Of a stretch of 64,000 bases of DNA, positions 29,726-39,006 are shown one piece after another (within the stretch, counting starts at the first letter, position 1; the number at the start of each line of letters is the position of its first letter). The DNA lies in the NCBI RefSeq assembly GCF_025685605.1, contig NZ_JAGTUT010000001.1, positions 1,674,001-1,738,000 on the forward strand. Direction: 5' to 3'. Source of the stretch: Granulicella arctica (GTDB lineage Bacteria > Acidobacteriota > Terriglobia > Terriglobales > Acidobacteriaceae). The position numbers and the translations under genes are program-made. The notes beneath the pieces are model-generated. The model did no database searches. It saw only the letters and a list, made by a program, of their open reading frames with translations, and had not been told where the DNA came from.

Positions 29726-31251
29726 GATGCACCCCGCCCCTTCAGAACGGCAGGAACCGTCTTGAAGAGAATCTCCGCATCGAGCGCTAGAGACCAGTTG
29801 TCGATGTATTCGAGATCCAGCTCGATCCAGCGGTCAAAGTCTGTATTGCTACGACCTGTGACCTGCCATAAACAGGTGAGCCCTGGTTTGACTGAAAATC
29901 GACGCATCAACCATGCTTCCGAAAACCGGCTTACATCACGCGTTGGAAGTGGCCTCGGTCCGACCAGGGACATATCTCCGAGGAGTACATTGACGAGCTG
30001 CGGAAGCTCATCGATGGACATCTTCCGAATGAACCGTCCTATTGGTGTAATACGGGGATCATTTGCGATCTTGAACGCTGGCCCGGACGTTTCGTTCAAA
30101 TGCTCAAGCTTTGCTTGGCGAGCTTCGGCATCAATTACCATCGATCTAAACTTCAACATATAGAAGGTTCGTTTATTCAGACCAAATCGCTCTTGCTTGA
30201 AGATAATTGGCCCTTTGCTAGTCAGCTTAACGGCGACAGCTGTCGCAAGCAGAAAGGGAGATAGCAGGATAAGCCCAAAGAATGATCCTGTGATGTCAAT
30301 GACCCGCTTGAGGTGACGTCGGCTATCGCGGTGTACTGTCTCAAGCACCATACGACCAGTAGCTCGGCCCGTAGACCAGCGCTTCTTGGTAACACTGGTT
30401 CCGAAGTGATGCGTAAAATACTGAGACTGGATACCCAATTTTTCGCATGTCTCAATAGTTTCGCCAATGGTCTGATATTGCGACTTCATAGGAAGCGCGA
30501 TAACAACTTCATCGATTACCTGGTGCATTAGGATATGTTCGAGTTGGTCGATTGTCCCTACAATCTCCTCACTCGAGACATAGCCGGCTTGAGGCTCTGA
30601 GTCGACATAACCGATCAGCTTGTAGTCCAGATCGCGGTTACTTTTCATCTCCTCATATACATCAATGGCGCGGCTGCCCGTCCCTACAATCAAGAGATTT
30701 CGCTTCTCGCGAAGATGGGGCCGAATCGAGCGATCGAAATACAGGAGCAACGCACGAGACATCATCATGAGCGTGAGGCAGAAGGCCCAGTAAGCAAAGG
30801 TGACGGAAACAATCTTTGTCTCGGGTTTTACAAGGATCTCGATACCGGCGACGAGCAGCGCACAGAGGGTGACACCAGCGACGCAGCGCAAAGCGTAACC
30901 GCTTAAGCTTTTAATACGCGCAAGGTTATAAAGTCCGACCCCACGCAGAAGCGTGCGCCAGGTAAGGATGCAAACTATGCCGATCAGCATATTTTTCAAC
31001 GAGACTCTGAGCGCGAGAAATTCAGAGATCGTTCGATGGCTTTGCAGAAAATAACGAAGAACAACCGTCCCGAAAAACACGGCTGACAGGATCAACATGT
31101 CGGTCCACCGACATGCCCACCCGGTAATGCCGCGGAGACTGCGTGGAGCCCACACCTTATTAGTCATCGGGAAGGTGACAAGGAGCGGCGCTGTGGTTTC
31201 TTCAGAAACGCCGGACTCGGTAGCTTTTGGGAATGCAGTAATCATGGGCAT
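29722..31251 (-). CDS. polyprenyl-phosphate sugar-1-phosphate transferase (priming enzyme)
   Basis: A 509-residue membrane enzyme of the WcaJ/CpsE type that starts repeat-unit synthesis by transferring a sugar-1-phosphate to undecaprenyl phosphate. Four N-terminal helices are followed by a CoA-binding-like domain (NLLIVGTGSRAIDVYEEM) and, after a membrane hairpin, the catalytic domain with GPIIFKQERFGLNKRTF, MLKFRSM, DELPQLVNVLLGDMSLVGPRP and PGLTCLWQVTGRS. The length is standard for the full-length class. The ATG overlaps the stop of the export gene by one base. The usual substrate in this class is UDP-glucose or UDP-galactose; which is used here is unknown. Confidence 0.93.
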   Translation of the reverse strand: MPMITAFPKATESGVSEETTAPLLVTFPMTNKVWAPRSLRGITGWACRWTDMLILSAVFFGTVVLRYFLQSHRTISEFLALRVSLKNMLIGIVCILTWRTLLRGVGLYNLARIKSLSGYALRCVAGVTLCALLVAGIEILVKPETKIVSVTFAYWAFCLTLMMMSRALLLYFDRSIRPHLREKRNLLIVGTGSRAIDVYEEMKSNRDLDYKLIGYVDSEPQAGYVSSEEIVGTIDQLEHILMHQVIDEVVIALPMKSQYQTIGETIETCEKLGIQSQYFTHHFGTSVTKKRWSTGRATGRMVLETVHRDSRRHLKRVIDITGSFFGLILLSPFLLATAVAVKLTSKGPIIFKQERFGLNKRTFYMLKFRSMVIDAEARQAKLEHLNETSGPAFKIANDPRITPIGRFIRKMSIDELPQLVNVLLGDMSLVGPRPLPTRDVSRFSEAWLMRRFSVKPGLTCLWQVTGRSNTDFDRWIELDLEYIDNWSLALDAEILFKTVPAVLKGRGAS

Positions 31252-31919
31252 TATCGGGTCACGTATGTCAAAGGGTCAAGATAGAGGCCAAGGTTGGTAG
31301 CCTTAACAAACCGGGCCACATTCTGGAGCTTGTTGCGCGGAACTAGAACAATGTCGCCTTGCTCAAGCACCATATCTCGTTCGAGATCTGAGCTTGCTTT
31401 CACCTTGTGAAGATTGAGCACAAGCACTTTTGCAAGATCGTTATTGACACGACGGAAGATAAGAACCTGCGACTCCTGTGCTGTTTCCTTGAAGCCACCC
31501 GCAAGCATGACTGCCTGCAAAGCAGTCGTGTGCTCGTAGAAGTCCATACGGCCCGGCTTGTCGACCTCGCCCGAAACAACGACGTATGGCCGCTCGAACT
31601 CTTTGAGAACAATGTTTATCTCTGGATTTTTCAAGCGCGCTGCGGCCTTCTGCGTCACCAGGTTGCGCACCTGTTCGAGGGTCAATCCGGAAACCTTTAG
31701 CTCGCCAATGATAGTGAGGTCCACGAATCCGTCGGGCTGGATAACTACCGTCTGGTTGAACTCTGGCGTATATCGATAATCAACTGTGAGTGAATCGCCA
31801 TTCCGCAGGGTATAGCGTGGACGGCTATGGAGTTGGTCATCGCTGAAGCCTGGATGAGTGAAGCCAATTATGAATAATGCGAGTAGCAGAAATCGAAGTA
31901 TTTTCAAGGGGGCCCTCAT
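31251..31919 (-). CDS. polysaccharide export protein (Wza-like, SLBB)
   Basis: A 222-residue secreted protein with a signal peptide (LLLALFIIGFTHPGFS), a polysaccharide-export domain (YTLRNGDSLTVDYRY to GLTLEQVRNLV) and one SLBB domain (PYVVVSGEVDKPGRMDFYEH). It is shorter than E. coli Wza and lacks a lipobox Cys, so it is not the usual lipoprotein with a C-terminal barrel helix; it may work with another outer-membrane partner or as a periplasmic ring. It should help move the polysaccharide across the envelope. It follows the kinase-like gene by 22 bases. Confidence 0.88.
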   Translation of the reverse strand: MRAPLKILRFLLLALFIIGFTHPGFSDDQLHSRPRYTLRNGDSLTVDYRYTPEFNQTVVIQPDGFVDLTIIGELKVSGLTLEQVRNLVTQKAAARLKNPEINIVLKEFERPYVVVSGEVDKPGRMDFYEHTTALQAVMLAGGFKETAQESQVLIFRRVNNDLAKVLVLNLHKVKASSDLERDMVLEQGDIVLVPRNKLQNVARFVKATNLGLYLDPLTYVTR

Positions 31920-31941
31920 CAGATTTGCGTAATTGATCTAC

Positions 31942-32547
31942 TTAGAGTCTCTTGTAGAGCCAACTTGGGATGTTGTAGGTTCGCTTGTTCAGGATGTGAC
32001 CGATCAGTTTTCCACGGGCGAACTCAAGGCTCTTTTCCGCATGTTCAATCTGATCGACGCGGGTCTTATCCGCTTCGACAATCAGGATGATTCCGTTGAC
32101 TAAGGAAGCTAAAGAAAGCACGTCGCCGGCCGAGTTCAATGCAGGGCAGTCAATGAGGACGTAGTCAAATGCAGAACGAAGCTGCTCGATGCAGTCGCGC
32201 CGAAACTCCCAATCGCCGCTCCACGACCTACCTTCGGTTTTCTCGACTGCGGGGTCGGTACCACCTACAAATTCATAGAGGTTCGCATCAATTTGCTGGC
32301 AGTGGTGTGCAATATCAGAGGGAGCACAACTGATCTCGTTGAGGTGGCGCGAACTTAGCCGCAGAATTCTCGTGTTGCCATCTCTGCTGAGGGTGTTGAT
32401 CAAAGTCGTAACGGAGTGAGTTACGCCTTCGCCTGAGTTCGCCGAGGTCAGTGCGACGATGACGCCGCTCGCAGCGGTGGCTCGTAGATGTTGCAACGTA
32501 GCGTAGAGCATTCCATCGTGTGCCGTGCTGACATCAGTCGAAATCAT
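31942..32547 (-). CDS. degenerate CpsD/Wzc-type tyrosine-kinase-like ATPase
   Basis: A 201-residue protein with the fold of the bacterial tyrosine kinase/ParA-like ATPases that pair with Wzz proteins. The Walker B strand is intact (DYVLIDCPAL). The Walker A loop reads SANSGEGVTHS, so the invariant Lys is Val42, and the Walker A' segment lacks its Asp residues (RILRLSSRHLN). The C-terminal tail has two Tyr (RTYNIPSWLYKRL) but not the usual Tyr cluster. It may be a scaffold that has lost catalysis or may bind nucleotide weakly. It lies between the Wzz-like gene and the export gene. Confidence 0.8.
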   Translation of the reverse strand: MISTDVSTAHDGMLYATLQHLRATAASGVIVALTSANSGEGVTHSVTTLINTLSRDGNTRILRLSSRHLNEISCAPSDIAHHCQQIDANLYEFVGGTDPAVEKTEGRSWSGDWEFRRDCIEQLRSAFDYVLIDCPALNSAGDVLSLASLVNGIILIVEADKTRVDQIEHAEKSLEFARGKLIGHILNKRTYNIPSWLYKRL

Positions 32548-32620
32548 GCTGGGTCTCTTTCTAAAGGTCGTATCGTTGCTGTTTCAGTCGAAGGCTCGGC
32601 TTTGACTTCGGGAGCTATCC

Positions 32621-34186
32621 TCATAAGCGAGCGCCCTTTTCCTGGAGCCTCAAGCTGGCAGCGCTTGAAGGATCGGTCACTGGATTTGGTGCCATCCGTA
32701 CTTCGACGGTCGTCGGAAGTGGGGATCCTTCGATGAAAGGCACACTCGCCAGAACAGGAAATGCGCTAATAGACTCAAGTTCGGACGGTGATGCGATCGT
32801 GTCGCGTCCCATCTCCGAGAAGAAGACAACGCACACCGCACAGAACAGCGATGCAAAGGCTCCCATTGCGAGTGTCGAGGCGATCTTAGGATTCGATGGT
32901 GTTGCTGAGAATGTAGGACGTTCTGCGATAGCCACATTCACAAGTTGCTGCTGGTCCATCGCGTTTGCAATCTGAGCTTCGTTTCGCTTCTGGGTATAAA
33001 GCTGGTAATTACCTTGCAACTCTGTCACCTTTGCCTGCAGCGTATTGAAGTCGACAGTAGACGCCTCCGCAGCGATGAGCTGTGCCTGCAGTTGTCCAAG
33101 CTGATTCGCTTGATCCGACCGTCGCGCTTGGGCTGCACTCAATTCAATGGAGTTCTGCGAGGCAGCCGTATTGAGTTGCTGCCAGACAGGATTGACGTCT
33201 GTGCTCTTCTCAGACGCGTTCACTTCAGTTGCTACGCGGAGTGCCTCGGAGGTATTTGCGATCTGTTGATCGACCTCCTGCACCAGGCGGTCTGTAGGCA
33301 GGAATTTCGTGAGCAAGGTGGTCCGCTGGTTGCGATAGGTAGCAAGCATCGTTCCCAACTGCTCCATCGCAAGAATATTAGGCACGGATTTCTGCTGCGT
33401 GATCTCGCGTTGCTGCAGGCCCAGTAGTTGCTGTTTGCCACTTGTCAACCGATTGCTCAGTTCGCCGATTTGCACCTCGGTCGTTCGCAGTTGCTGCTCC
33501 AGGTCAACGATTTGTTGTTCAAGAGCCGCCTCTTTATCCGGCAAGGAAACAATTTTGTGGCCTTGCTGATACGCAGCAAGCTCGCGCTCTGCAGAGTCGA
33601 GTTCCTGCTTATAGCGATCCTGCTCTCCGCTGAAAAAGCTGGATGCTCCACTAGAACGCTCTAGTTCATGCTGCTTCAGCAAAAATGCTTCCAAGAGTTT
33701 CTCTACCGTCCGTGTTGCCACCTGCGGATCGCCTGTGTCGTATGCAACATGGATGACGTCAGATTTGCGAAGAAGCTCGATGGACAGATGCTTCGTAAGC
33801 TTGGTGACCGCCTTCTCATGCTGCTTGATCTGCGCCGCGGTTCGGCTGTTCGTCGTCGAAGAGCTCCAGGTCGGATCGACGACGCGGTCGGCTACGTCGC
33901 GGCTGCGCAGAACCTCAATCTCTGAATTGATTCGCTCTTCCGTCACGTCTGACTGCGGGATTGATCCGTTCGTCCGCTCAGGAGTGATCTGGTAGTCCGG
34001 TCGGGCGTTGCGCACAAGGATGTTCATCTCCGAGCGATACTGCCGGGGAGCGAATAGCACATAGAGAACAACGAGGCCCATGACAATCGCTAATGTATTG
34101 ACAAGCCGCGACTTGTACCGAAAGAGTGACTCAAAAACCGCCCGCGATGTCGTGCTTGACGTGTTTGAGTTCGAGTTCGTTTCCAT
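32621..34186 (-). CDS. Wzz/GumC-like chain-length determinant
   Basis: A 521-residue inner-membrane protein. N-terminal helix at about 31-50, Wzz-type domain with MNILVRNARPDYQ, a long periplasmic coiled coil with many Gln/Glu (about 165-400), a Pro-containing motif (ERPTFSATPSNPK) and a second helix at about 442-464. The kinase domain found in Wzc is absent; the kinase-like protein is encoded separately 73 bases downstream. The role is to set polymer length and link inner-membrane synthesis to export. It is the first gene of the polysaccharide operon. Confidence 0.92.
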   Translation of the reverse strand: METNSNSNTSSTTSRAVFESLFRYKSRLVNTLAIVMGLVVLYVLFAPRQYRSEMNILVRNARPDYQITPERTNGSIPQSDVTEERINSEIEVLRSRDVADRVVDPTWSSSTTNSRTAAQIKQHEKAVTKLTKHLSIELLRKSDVIHVAYDTGDPQVATRTVEKLLEAFLLKQHELERSSGASSFFSGEQDRYKQELDSAERELAAYQQGHKIVSLPDKEAALEQQIVDLEQQLRTTEVQIGELSNRLTSGKQQLLGLQQREITQQKSVPNILAMEQLGTMLATYRNQRTTLLTKFLPTDRLVQEVDQQIANTSEALRVATEVNASEKSTDVNPVWQQLNTAASQNSIELSAAQARRSDQANQLGQLQAQLIAAEASTVDFNTLQAKVTELQGNYQLYTQKRNEAQIANAMDQQQLVNVAIAERPTFSATPSNPKIASTLAMGAFASLFCAVCVVFFSEMGRDTIASPSELESISAFPVLASVPFIEGSPLPTTVEVRMAPNPVTDPSSAASLRLQEKGARL

Positions 34187-34578
34187 AGATGTCTACTCTC
34201 TTCGCCCGCAAAGTAGCGGCATTCTGCACTAACTGCTTCGAGCAGCCTCAGACGAATTGCATAAGTCTTTTTGCTCGCAGAGCCGCGATGCCGAAATGGA
34301 TCTTCTCGGCTCGTAAACTAACGTTCTTCGCGATCTCACACTTTAAAACTTTGGTTTAGTCGTTCTCAGTAGCAGAGACGCAAGCTGGAATGAATTGGAT
34401 TTACGTGGCCAAAAATTACTTGTTAATTGGAAATAATTTACGACATGTGCATTTTAGTAATCAATTTCTTTGCACTTCGGTTAGTATCTGACCTAGGTAA
34501 CGTTACCTCGGCGTTACATTAGTAATTTCATGCATGTATGAAGTTGTCAACGACAAAATCATTTTTGAGGGGTGCTCT
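34187..34578. other. divergent intergenic region with operator-like palindrome
   Basis: 392 bases between the start of the polysaccharide operon (leftward) and the beta-helix gene (rightward). The right half is AT-rich and holds a perfect palindrome. It must carry promoters for both directions. I see no gene in it. Confidence 0.6.
34495..34508. promoter_or_regulatory. perfect 14-base palindrome AGGTAACGTTACCT
   Basis: AGGTAAC is followed at once by GTTACCT, a perfect dyad with no spacer, and a further CGTTAC half-site lies at 34512-34517. It is about 70 bases before the beta-helix ATG at 34579 and about 310 before wzz. The size and symmetry suggest a binding site for a dimeric regulator of this locus, but no cognate regulator gene is next to it. 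Confidence 0.5.
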
Positions 34579-36195
34579 ATGTTCCACATCTATCGCGGAT
34601 CGCAGTACATTTTGGCAATGCTCCTCACATTCCTCTCGGTCTGCCCCCTGGTGGCCACCACGTATTACGTAGACTCCATGGCCGGTCTTGATTCAAATCC
34701 CGGCACGAGCCAGGGCGCACCGTGGCAGACCATCGCCAAGGTGAACGGAGTAAGCCTGAACCCTGGCGACTCCGTTCTCCTTGCGACCGGATCGGTGTGG
34801 CACGAGCAACTGACCGTGACTCGCAGCGGCTCTACATCAGCGCCGATCACCTTCGGCGCCTATGGCAGCAAGCAGCAACCGATCCTCGATGGAGCCGATC
34901 AGGTATCTGGCTGGAATCTTGTCTCTGGTAATACCTACTGCGCCGTCTTCCATGGAACTGCCTACAAGGCGTATACAGACGCCACCTACCAGCAGACCGG
35001 TGCTGTCAATCGGGTTGCATCCCTGGATGCGGTACAGGCGACTCCTGGCAGCTTGTACTCCGATGGAGACTACGTTTATCTGCATCTCAGCGACGAAAGC
35101 AGCCCGAACGATCACACCATCGAAGTGAGCGGCGCTCGGCTTTACAACATCCTCGCTACCAGTCAGAACCACCTTGTCTTTTCCGGCCTGGAGTTGATTC
35201 GCGCGGCGCGCTCAGGCTTTCTGGGAAACTCGACTGTCGACAATTCGAGTGGCACGTTCACCAATGAATACATAAGTCTCACTGGAATGACCGTCTTCAA
35301 CTGGGGCAACTCCTTTATGGATGTTGGACCCGATGGAGGCTTTGCTGGCATCTACGGCTATGGTCTGTCGATGTCTACGCAGAGTCCCCAGCGCGGATGG
35401 AGCGTGACAAAAAGTTATTGCGGCATTGGCGATGTCGCTCCGGTTCTCACCTACCACGTAAGTTGCATCGACATCGAAGGCACCATCGCGGCACTTATCG
35501 ACCACAACACCATCGCTTCGATCAACTCTCTTGGCATCTCCGCATCGGCTTATTACAACGGCGATCCCTGCTCCTCACCAACCATCAGCAACAATGACAT
35601 CTCGATGAGCCAGGGAAACATTCGTGTAGCAGGCTGCCCGAATGCAATCGTCTCCCACAACACCATCCACGATTCGAACGGTTATGGAATTAACCTCGAC
35701 GGCGATGAAGACGCGAACCATCCCGAGTATTCGACGAATGCCCATCTCCTCACGAACACCATCACAAACCTTGCGCCAAGCCATGACGGAACTCTGTACA
35801 ACGGTATCGATTGCAACAAGGGTTCAAGCGGTGGCACGGCCGACGGCAACATCATTCGTCAGGTTTCGGGGAACAGCCTGACGCTTGAGGGAGACACCTT
35901 TGTACCAAACACTAGTGGCCAACCGTGTTCAGGCTGGACCCTCAGCAACAACACACTCGATGCGAGCCAGAACCTGACGGTCACAGGCGGAGCACCAGGA
36001 CGCACCGGGCCGGTCTACATACGCGACATCGCTATACAGGGCCTGAAGTTGAAGAACAACACCTACATCCTCAATACCAACTATGCGAACGGAATGACCT
36101 ACGGCTTTACCAACGCAGGTGACCTGTCTCACGATCTGACACTTGCGGCGTTCAATGCCGTAGCCCCAAACGGCGGCGGCGGCGCATCGCACTAA
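34579..36195 (+). CDS. secreted right-handed beta-helix protein
   Basis: A 538-residue protein with a signal peptide (about 1-27, ...FLSVCPLVATT) and a DUF1565-like opening (YYVDSMAGLDSNPGTSQGAPWQTI), followed by stacked coils rich in N-T-I and N-N-D-I turns (HNTIASINS, SNNDISMSQG, HNTIHDSNGYGI), which define a right-handed parallel beta-helix. Many such proteins are polysaccharide lyases, hydrolases or epimerases. No catalytic set can be named here. The position beside the polysaccharide operon suggests it modifies or trims that polymer outside the cell. GAGGGG lies before the ATG at 34579; the longer frame to 34534 is not supported. Confidence 0.8.
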   Translation: MFHIYRGSQYILAMLLTFLSVCPLVATTYYVDSMAGLDSNPGTSQGAPWQTIAKVNGVSLNPGDSVLLATGSVWHEQLTVTRSGSTSAPITFGAYGSKQQPILDGADQVSGWNLVSGNTYCAVFHGTAYKAYTDATYQQTGAVNRVASLDAVQATPGSLYSDGDYVYLHLSDESSPNDHTIEVSGARLYNILATSQNHLVFSGLELIRAARSGFLGNSTVDNSSGTFTNEYISLTGMTVFNWGNSFMDVGPDGGFAGIYGYGLSMSTQSPQRGWSVTKSYCGIGDVAPVLTYHVSCIDIEGTIAALIDHNTIASINSLGISASAYYNGDPCSSPTISNNDISMSQGNIRVAGCPNAIVSHNTIHDSNGYGINLDGDEDANHPEYSTNAHLLTNTITNLAPSHDGTLYNGIDCNKGSSGGTADGNIIRQVSGNSLTLEGDTFVPNTSGQPCSGWTLSNNTLDASQNLTVTGGAPGRTGPVYIRDIAIQGLKLKNNTYILNTNYANGMTYGFTNAGDLSHDLTLAAFNAVAPNGGGGASH

Positions 36196-36279
36196 CCCGG
36201 CGACACAAGTTGAAGACTATCTCAACGTGATTTCAATCCAACAGAGACACGGAACGTATTCACATCAGGGTAACCCTCA

Positions 36280-36861
36280 ATGCAGATACACCCCACCCAT
36301 ACCGCAACGACTTCCATAAGTTCACGCCGTCACATGAAGAGAGTCGCAACCCCGATGGCTCTGATGCTCATACCGTTCCTGCTTCTTGGTTGCGGCTCCG
36401 GTTATAAATCAGTAAAGTCCGTACAAATCCAGCTTGCCATCTACACTCCGCTCTGCATGGAGGTTGCGGGCGGCAGCACGGCGGAGGGTGCCGTGGTTCA
36501 AACCTACCCTTGTCTCGACAACCAACCAAGACAACAGTGGACGCTTACACCAGTTGACGACAAGGGCAACTACAACGTGGTCAATCTCAACAGCAGCCAG
36601 TGTATGAGTGTGAGTAATGCTGACCCTGACCTAAGCACACCTATCGTTCAGGCTCCCTGCTACGTTCCTGCAATCTCAAGCCAGATGTGGAGCCTTTATC
36701 CCGCCCCAGCTCCGCGCATCGGCTATAACTTGTTGTCTTCCCTGAACAAGCTATGCCTGGATGTACCAGAAGGCGAGACAGTGGGCGAGACGCAACTACA
36801 GGTGTACACCTGCACCATAGGAGACCCGGCACAAGGGTATGTCTTTAAATCAGTTAATTAG
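36280..36861 (+). CDS. lipoprotein with ricin-type lectin domain
   Basis: A 193-residue lipoprotein. The lipobox LLGC follows a hydrophobic stretch, so the mature chain starts at Cys38 or so. The rest is a single beta-trefoil with three subdomains: LCMEVAGGSTAEGAVVQTYPC with QQWTL, CMSVSNADPDLSTPIVQAPC with QMWSL, and LCLDVPEGETVGETQLQVYTC. Q-x-W motifs mark carbohydrate-binding ricin B repeats. It likely binds a polysaccharide at the cell surface, perhaps the one made by the neighbouring operon. The start is uncertain: ATG at 36280 or the internal one at 36334, which still keeps the signal peptide. Confidence 0.82.
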   Translation: MQIHPTHTATTSISSRRHMKRVATPMALMLIPFLLLGCGSGYKSVKSVQIQLAIYTPLCMEVAGGSTAEGAVVQTYPCLDNQPRQQWTLTPVDDKGNYNVVNLNSSQCMSVSNADPDLSTPIVQAPCYVPAISSQMWSLYPAPAPRIGYNLLSSLNKLCLDVPEGETVGETQLQVYTCTIGDPAQGYVFKSVN

Positions 36862-36977
36862 AACGCTGTAAATCCTCCCGGCTGATGTATCGAAGATGCC
36901 TTGGGGGAACGGCTAGTAAGTCACTTCTACTGATCTCACACCCTTGCAACATCCAAGCATTTATCGGCTGTCAAACG

Positions 36978-38399
36978 CTAGCTTTCAAGATCGCCTGCGT
37001 TCAGCGGTTCGTGCCACGCATCACCAGCGGTGAAGCTCCTACTCCACGTGTCACAGGCAACTCGCAGCTTCTCAAGAGTTGCTTTGTGCGCCGGTTCCAA
37101 GGCGAGGTTCCTGACTTCGTGTGGATCATTGTGGAGGTCGTACACTTCTTCAAAGGGCACTGCGTTATCCGTGTACTGGATGTACTTCCAGTGCAGCGAG
37201 CGAACCGCACGGCTGGATGGAATCAGTCCGTGATCGGGGAAGTTGTGTTCGACATACCAGGCCCGCTGCGTTTGAGGCACGGCGCCATTCATGGACGCGA
37301 CCAGGCTGCGCCCTTGCGTTCCATCGGGCGGCGTTAGTCCTGCAAGTTGCAGCAACGTGGGCTGCAGATCAAGGTTCAACGAAGGCTCACTCACGCGTGC
37401 TCCCTTGCGCCTCGCGGGAAGTCTGGGGTCATACACGATCAGCGGAATTCTTGTCGGCTCTTCATGCGCGTACCATTTACCCGCCAGGCCGTGTTCCCCG
37501 TGATACACGCCATGATCGGCGGAGTACACGATCACTGTGTTGTCCACCAGCCCCTGCGTTGCAAGTTCTTTGCGTAATGCACCGATGGCGTCGTCGATGC
37601 CGCTGATTAACGCGTAGTAGCCCTTCATCGTCTCCTCGCGTAACTTCGCCGTGGTGTAGCGCGTGCTCCAGCGGCGACGGCTCTCAGAGCGTTGAATCGC
37701 AAGCGGAAAACGCTCAATATCTGACTCCGATGCGCCCAGGGGAAGCGGCGGACTCGTGCCTGCATATCGCGCATAGGTGGCTGCGGAGGGCAGATAGGTG
37801 CGGGGATCTTCGTCCTGCTCGTGCGGAGCCTTAAAGGAAACAGACAGGCAAAAAGGTTTGTGGCGCGGCGCCTGCTGTACGAAGTCCACTACCTGACCCG
37901 CCATGATGTCTGTTAGATGAGGCCCCGGCTCGCCCTGCGGAAAGTACTGTCCCTGCCCTCCGAAACCCTTCCAGACATCGAACGCATCGGATGGCATGGT
38001 GGAGCCAACGCCAAATTTGCCCACAAATCCGGTGTAGTAGCCGCTGCGGCGCATCTGCCCGAAGTAGGAACGCTGCACCTGGGCCGCGCTGAGAGGCTTG
38101 CTGAAATCGTTGATGCCATGCGTCGCGGCATATTGGCCAGTCATGATGCTCGCGCGTGAAACGCAACAGATGGGTGTGGTACAGAAGTGGTTCTCGAAAC
38201 GCAGGCCCTCGGCCGCCATCGCATCCAGGTGGGGTGTCTTAACGTAACGATTGCCGGCACAGCCTAATGCATCTGCACGATGATCGTCACCAAGCAACAG
38301 GATAATGTTAGGACGGCTGACCGCCTTTGCCTGGGCCGCAGCAGCAAGACTACCTGAAGCGGTGAGACCCATCAGCTCCACGAATTCGCGACGCGTCAT
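36978..38399 (-). CDS. secreted sulfatase
   Basis: A 473-residue type I sulfatase. The N-terminus is Tat-like (TRREFVELMG, then an Ala-rich stretch to about 27). The metal-binding start NIILLLGDDHRADALG and the active-site loop CCVSRAS are present; Cys78 would be converted to formylglycine, with Val at the usual Pro/Ala position. Downstream are ADHGVYHGEHGLAGKW and the metal site near YSADHG. It should remove sulfate esters from a sugar or polysaccharide in the periplasm. The maturase is not encoded in this window. Confidence 0.93.
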   Translation of the reverse strand: MTRREFVELMGLTASGSLAAAAQAKAVSRPNIILLLGDDHRADALGCAGNRYVKTPHLDAMAAEGLRFENHFCTTPICCVSRASIMTGQYAATHGINDFSKPLSAAQVQRSYFGQMRRSGYYTGFVGKFGVGSTMPSDAFDVWKGFGGQGQYFPQGEPGPHLTDIMAGQVVDFVQQAPRHKPFCLSVSFKAPHEQDEDPRTYLPSAATYARYAGTSPPLPLGASESDIERFPLAIQRSESRRRWSTRYTTAKLREETMKGYYALISGIDDAIGALRKELATQGLVDNTVIVYSADHGVYHGEHGLAGKWYAHEEPTRIPLIVYDPRLPARRKGARVSEPSLNLDLQPTLLQLAGLTPPDGTQGRSLVASMNGAVPQTQRAWYVEHNFPDHGLIPSSRAVRSLHWKYIQYTDNAVPFEEVYDLHNDPHEVRNLALEPAHKATLEKLRVACDTWSRSFTAGDAWHEPLNAGDLES

Positions 38400-38960
38400 G
38401 CTTTTACCTCAGTCAGAGTGATGGATCGATATTGCCGGAACTACCAACCCGCGCTCGTTCTACAGAAGAACACCTCTAGACTAACCGCGCACACGACAGT
38501 GCAGGCGCATCAGTGAGAACCATCCAGCCGATCATTAATGTTGCGAGCACAATTTTGTCTACGTTGCGTACTGACGGTGGTACAGTTCCGCTGTACCTGG
38601 ATATGGCATCGTCGTGGCTATCCACTCTGTTGTAGTCGCAGCGCGGCAGGCATCGCTATTGCCGGTAACTACCTTGGCTTCAACTCCGGTTCTCGCATAT
38701 TCTTTGACATACCATAGCTGACTCCAGAACCCTCAATAGTCAACTATCTGAGCCCTTCGAAGATCGACAGATAAATTACCAACTGCCAAACACCGACCGA
38801 GCGAATCGAATGATACTGATTAATCTGTCACAGAGGCACGAATCCGCGATCCGTCACTAAGTTTACTCATGCAGGAGCAGCACATGAGTGGCAGCCGCCA
38901 AAGGTACCGCCGGACAATTTCGCTGGTCCAGTCAATCGCACGCCACAAAGGAGGTCCGCT
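38400..38960. other. 561-base intergenic region without a clear gene
   Basis: Between the divergent sulfatase and ankyrin genes. Short frames only; an approximately 30-codon stretch around 38650-38706 (IAIAGNYLGFNSGSRIFF) looks protein-like but lacks a start and is probably a gene remnant. The last 80 bases hold a possible leader frame (see 38884). Confidence 0.4.
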
Positions 38961-39006
38961 ATGGCAAGCCGCCACATGCCCGTTCGCCCCAACCTCGAAC
39001 ACCTGA
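38884..39006 (+). CDS. possible 40-residue leader frame
   Basis: An ATG preceded by AGGAG opens a 40-codon frame (MSGSRQRYRRTISLVQ...) that runs across the ATG of the ankyrin gene and stops at 39006. Overlap of this kind can couple translation of two genes, but the sequence is not recognisable and composition gives no support. Confidence 0.2.
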   Translation: MSGSRQRYRRTISLVQSIARHKGGPLWQAATCPFAPTSNT

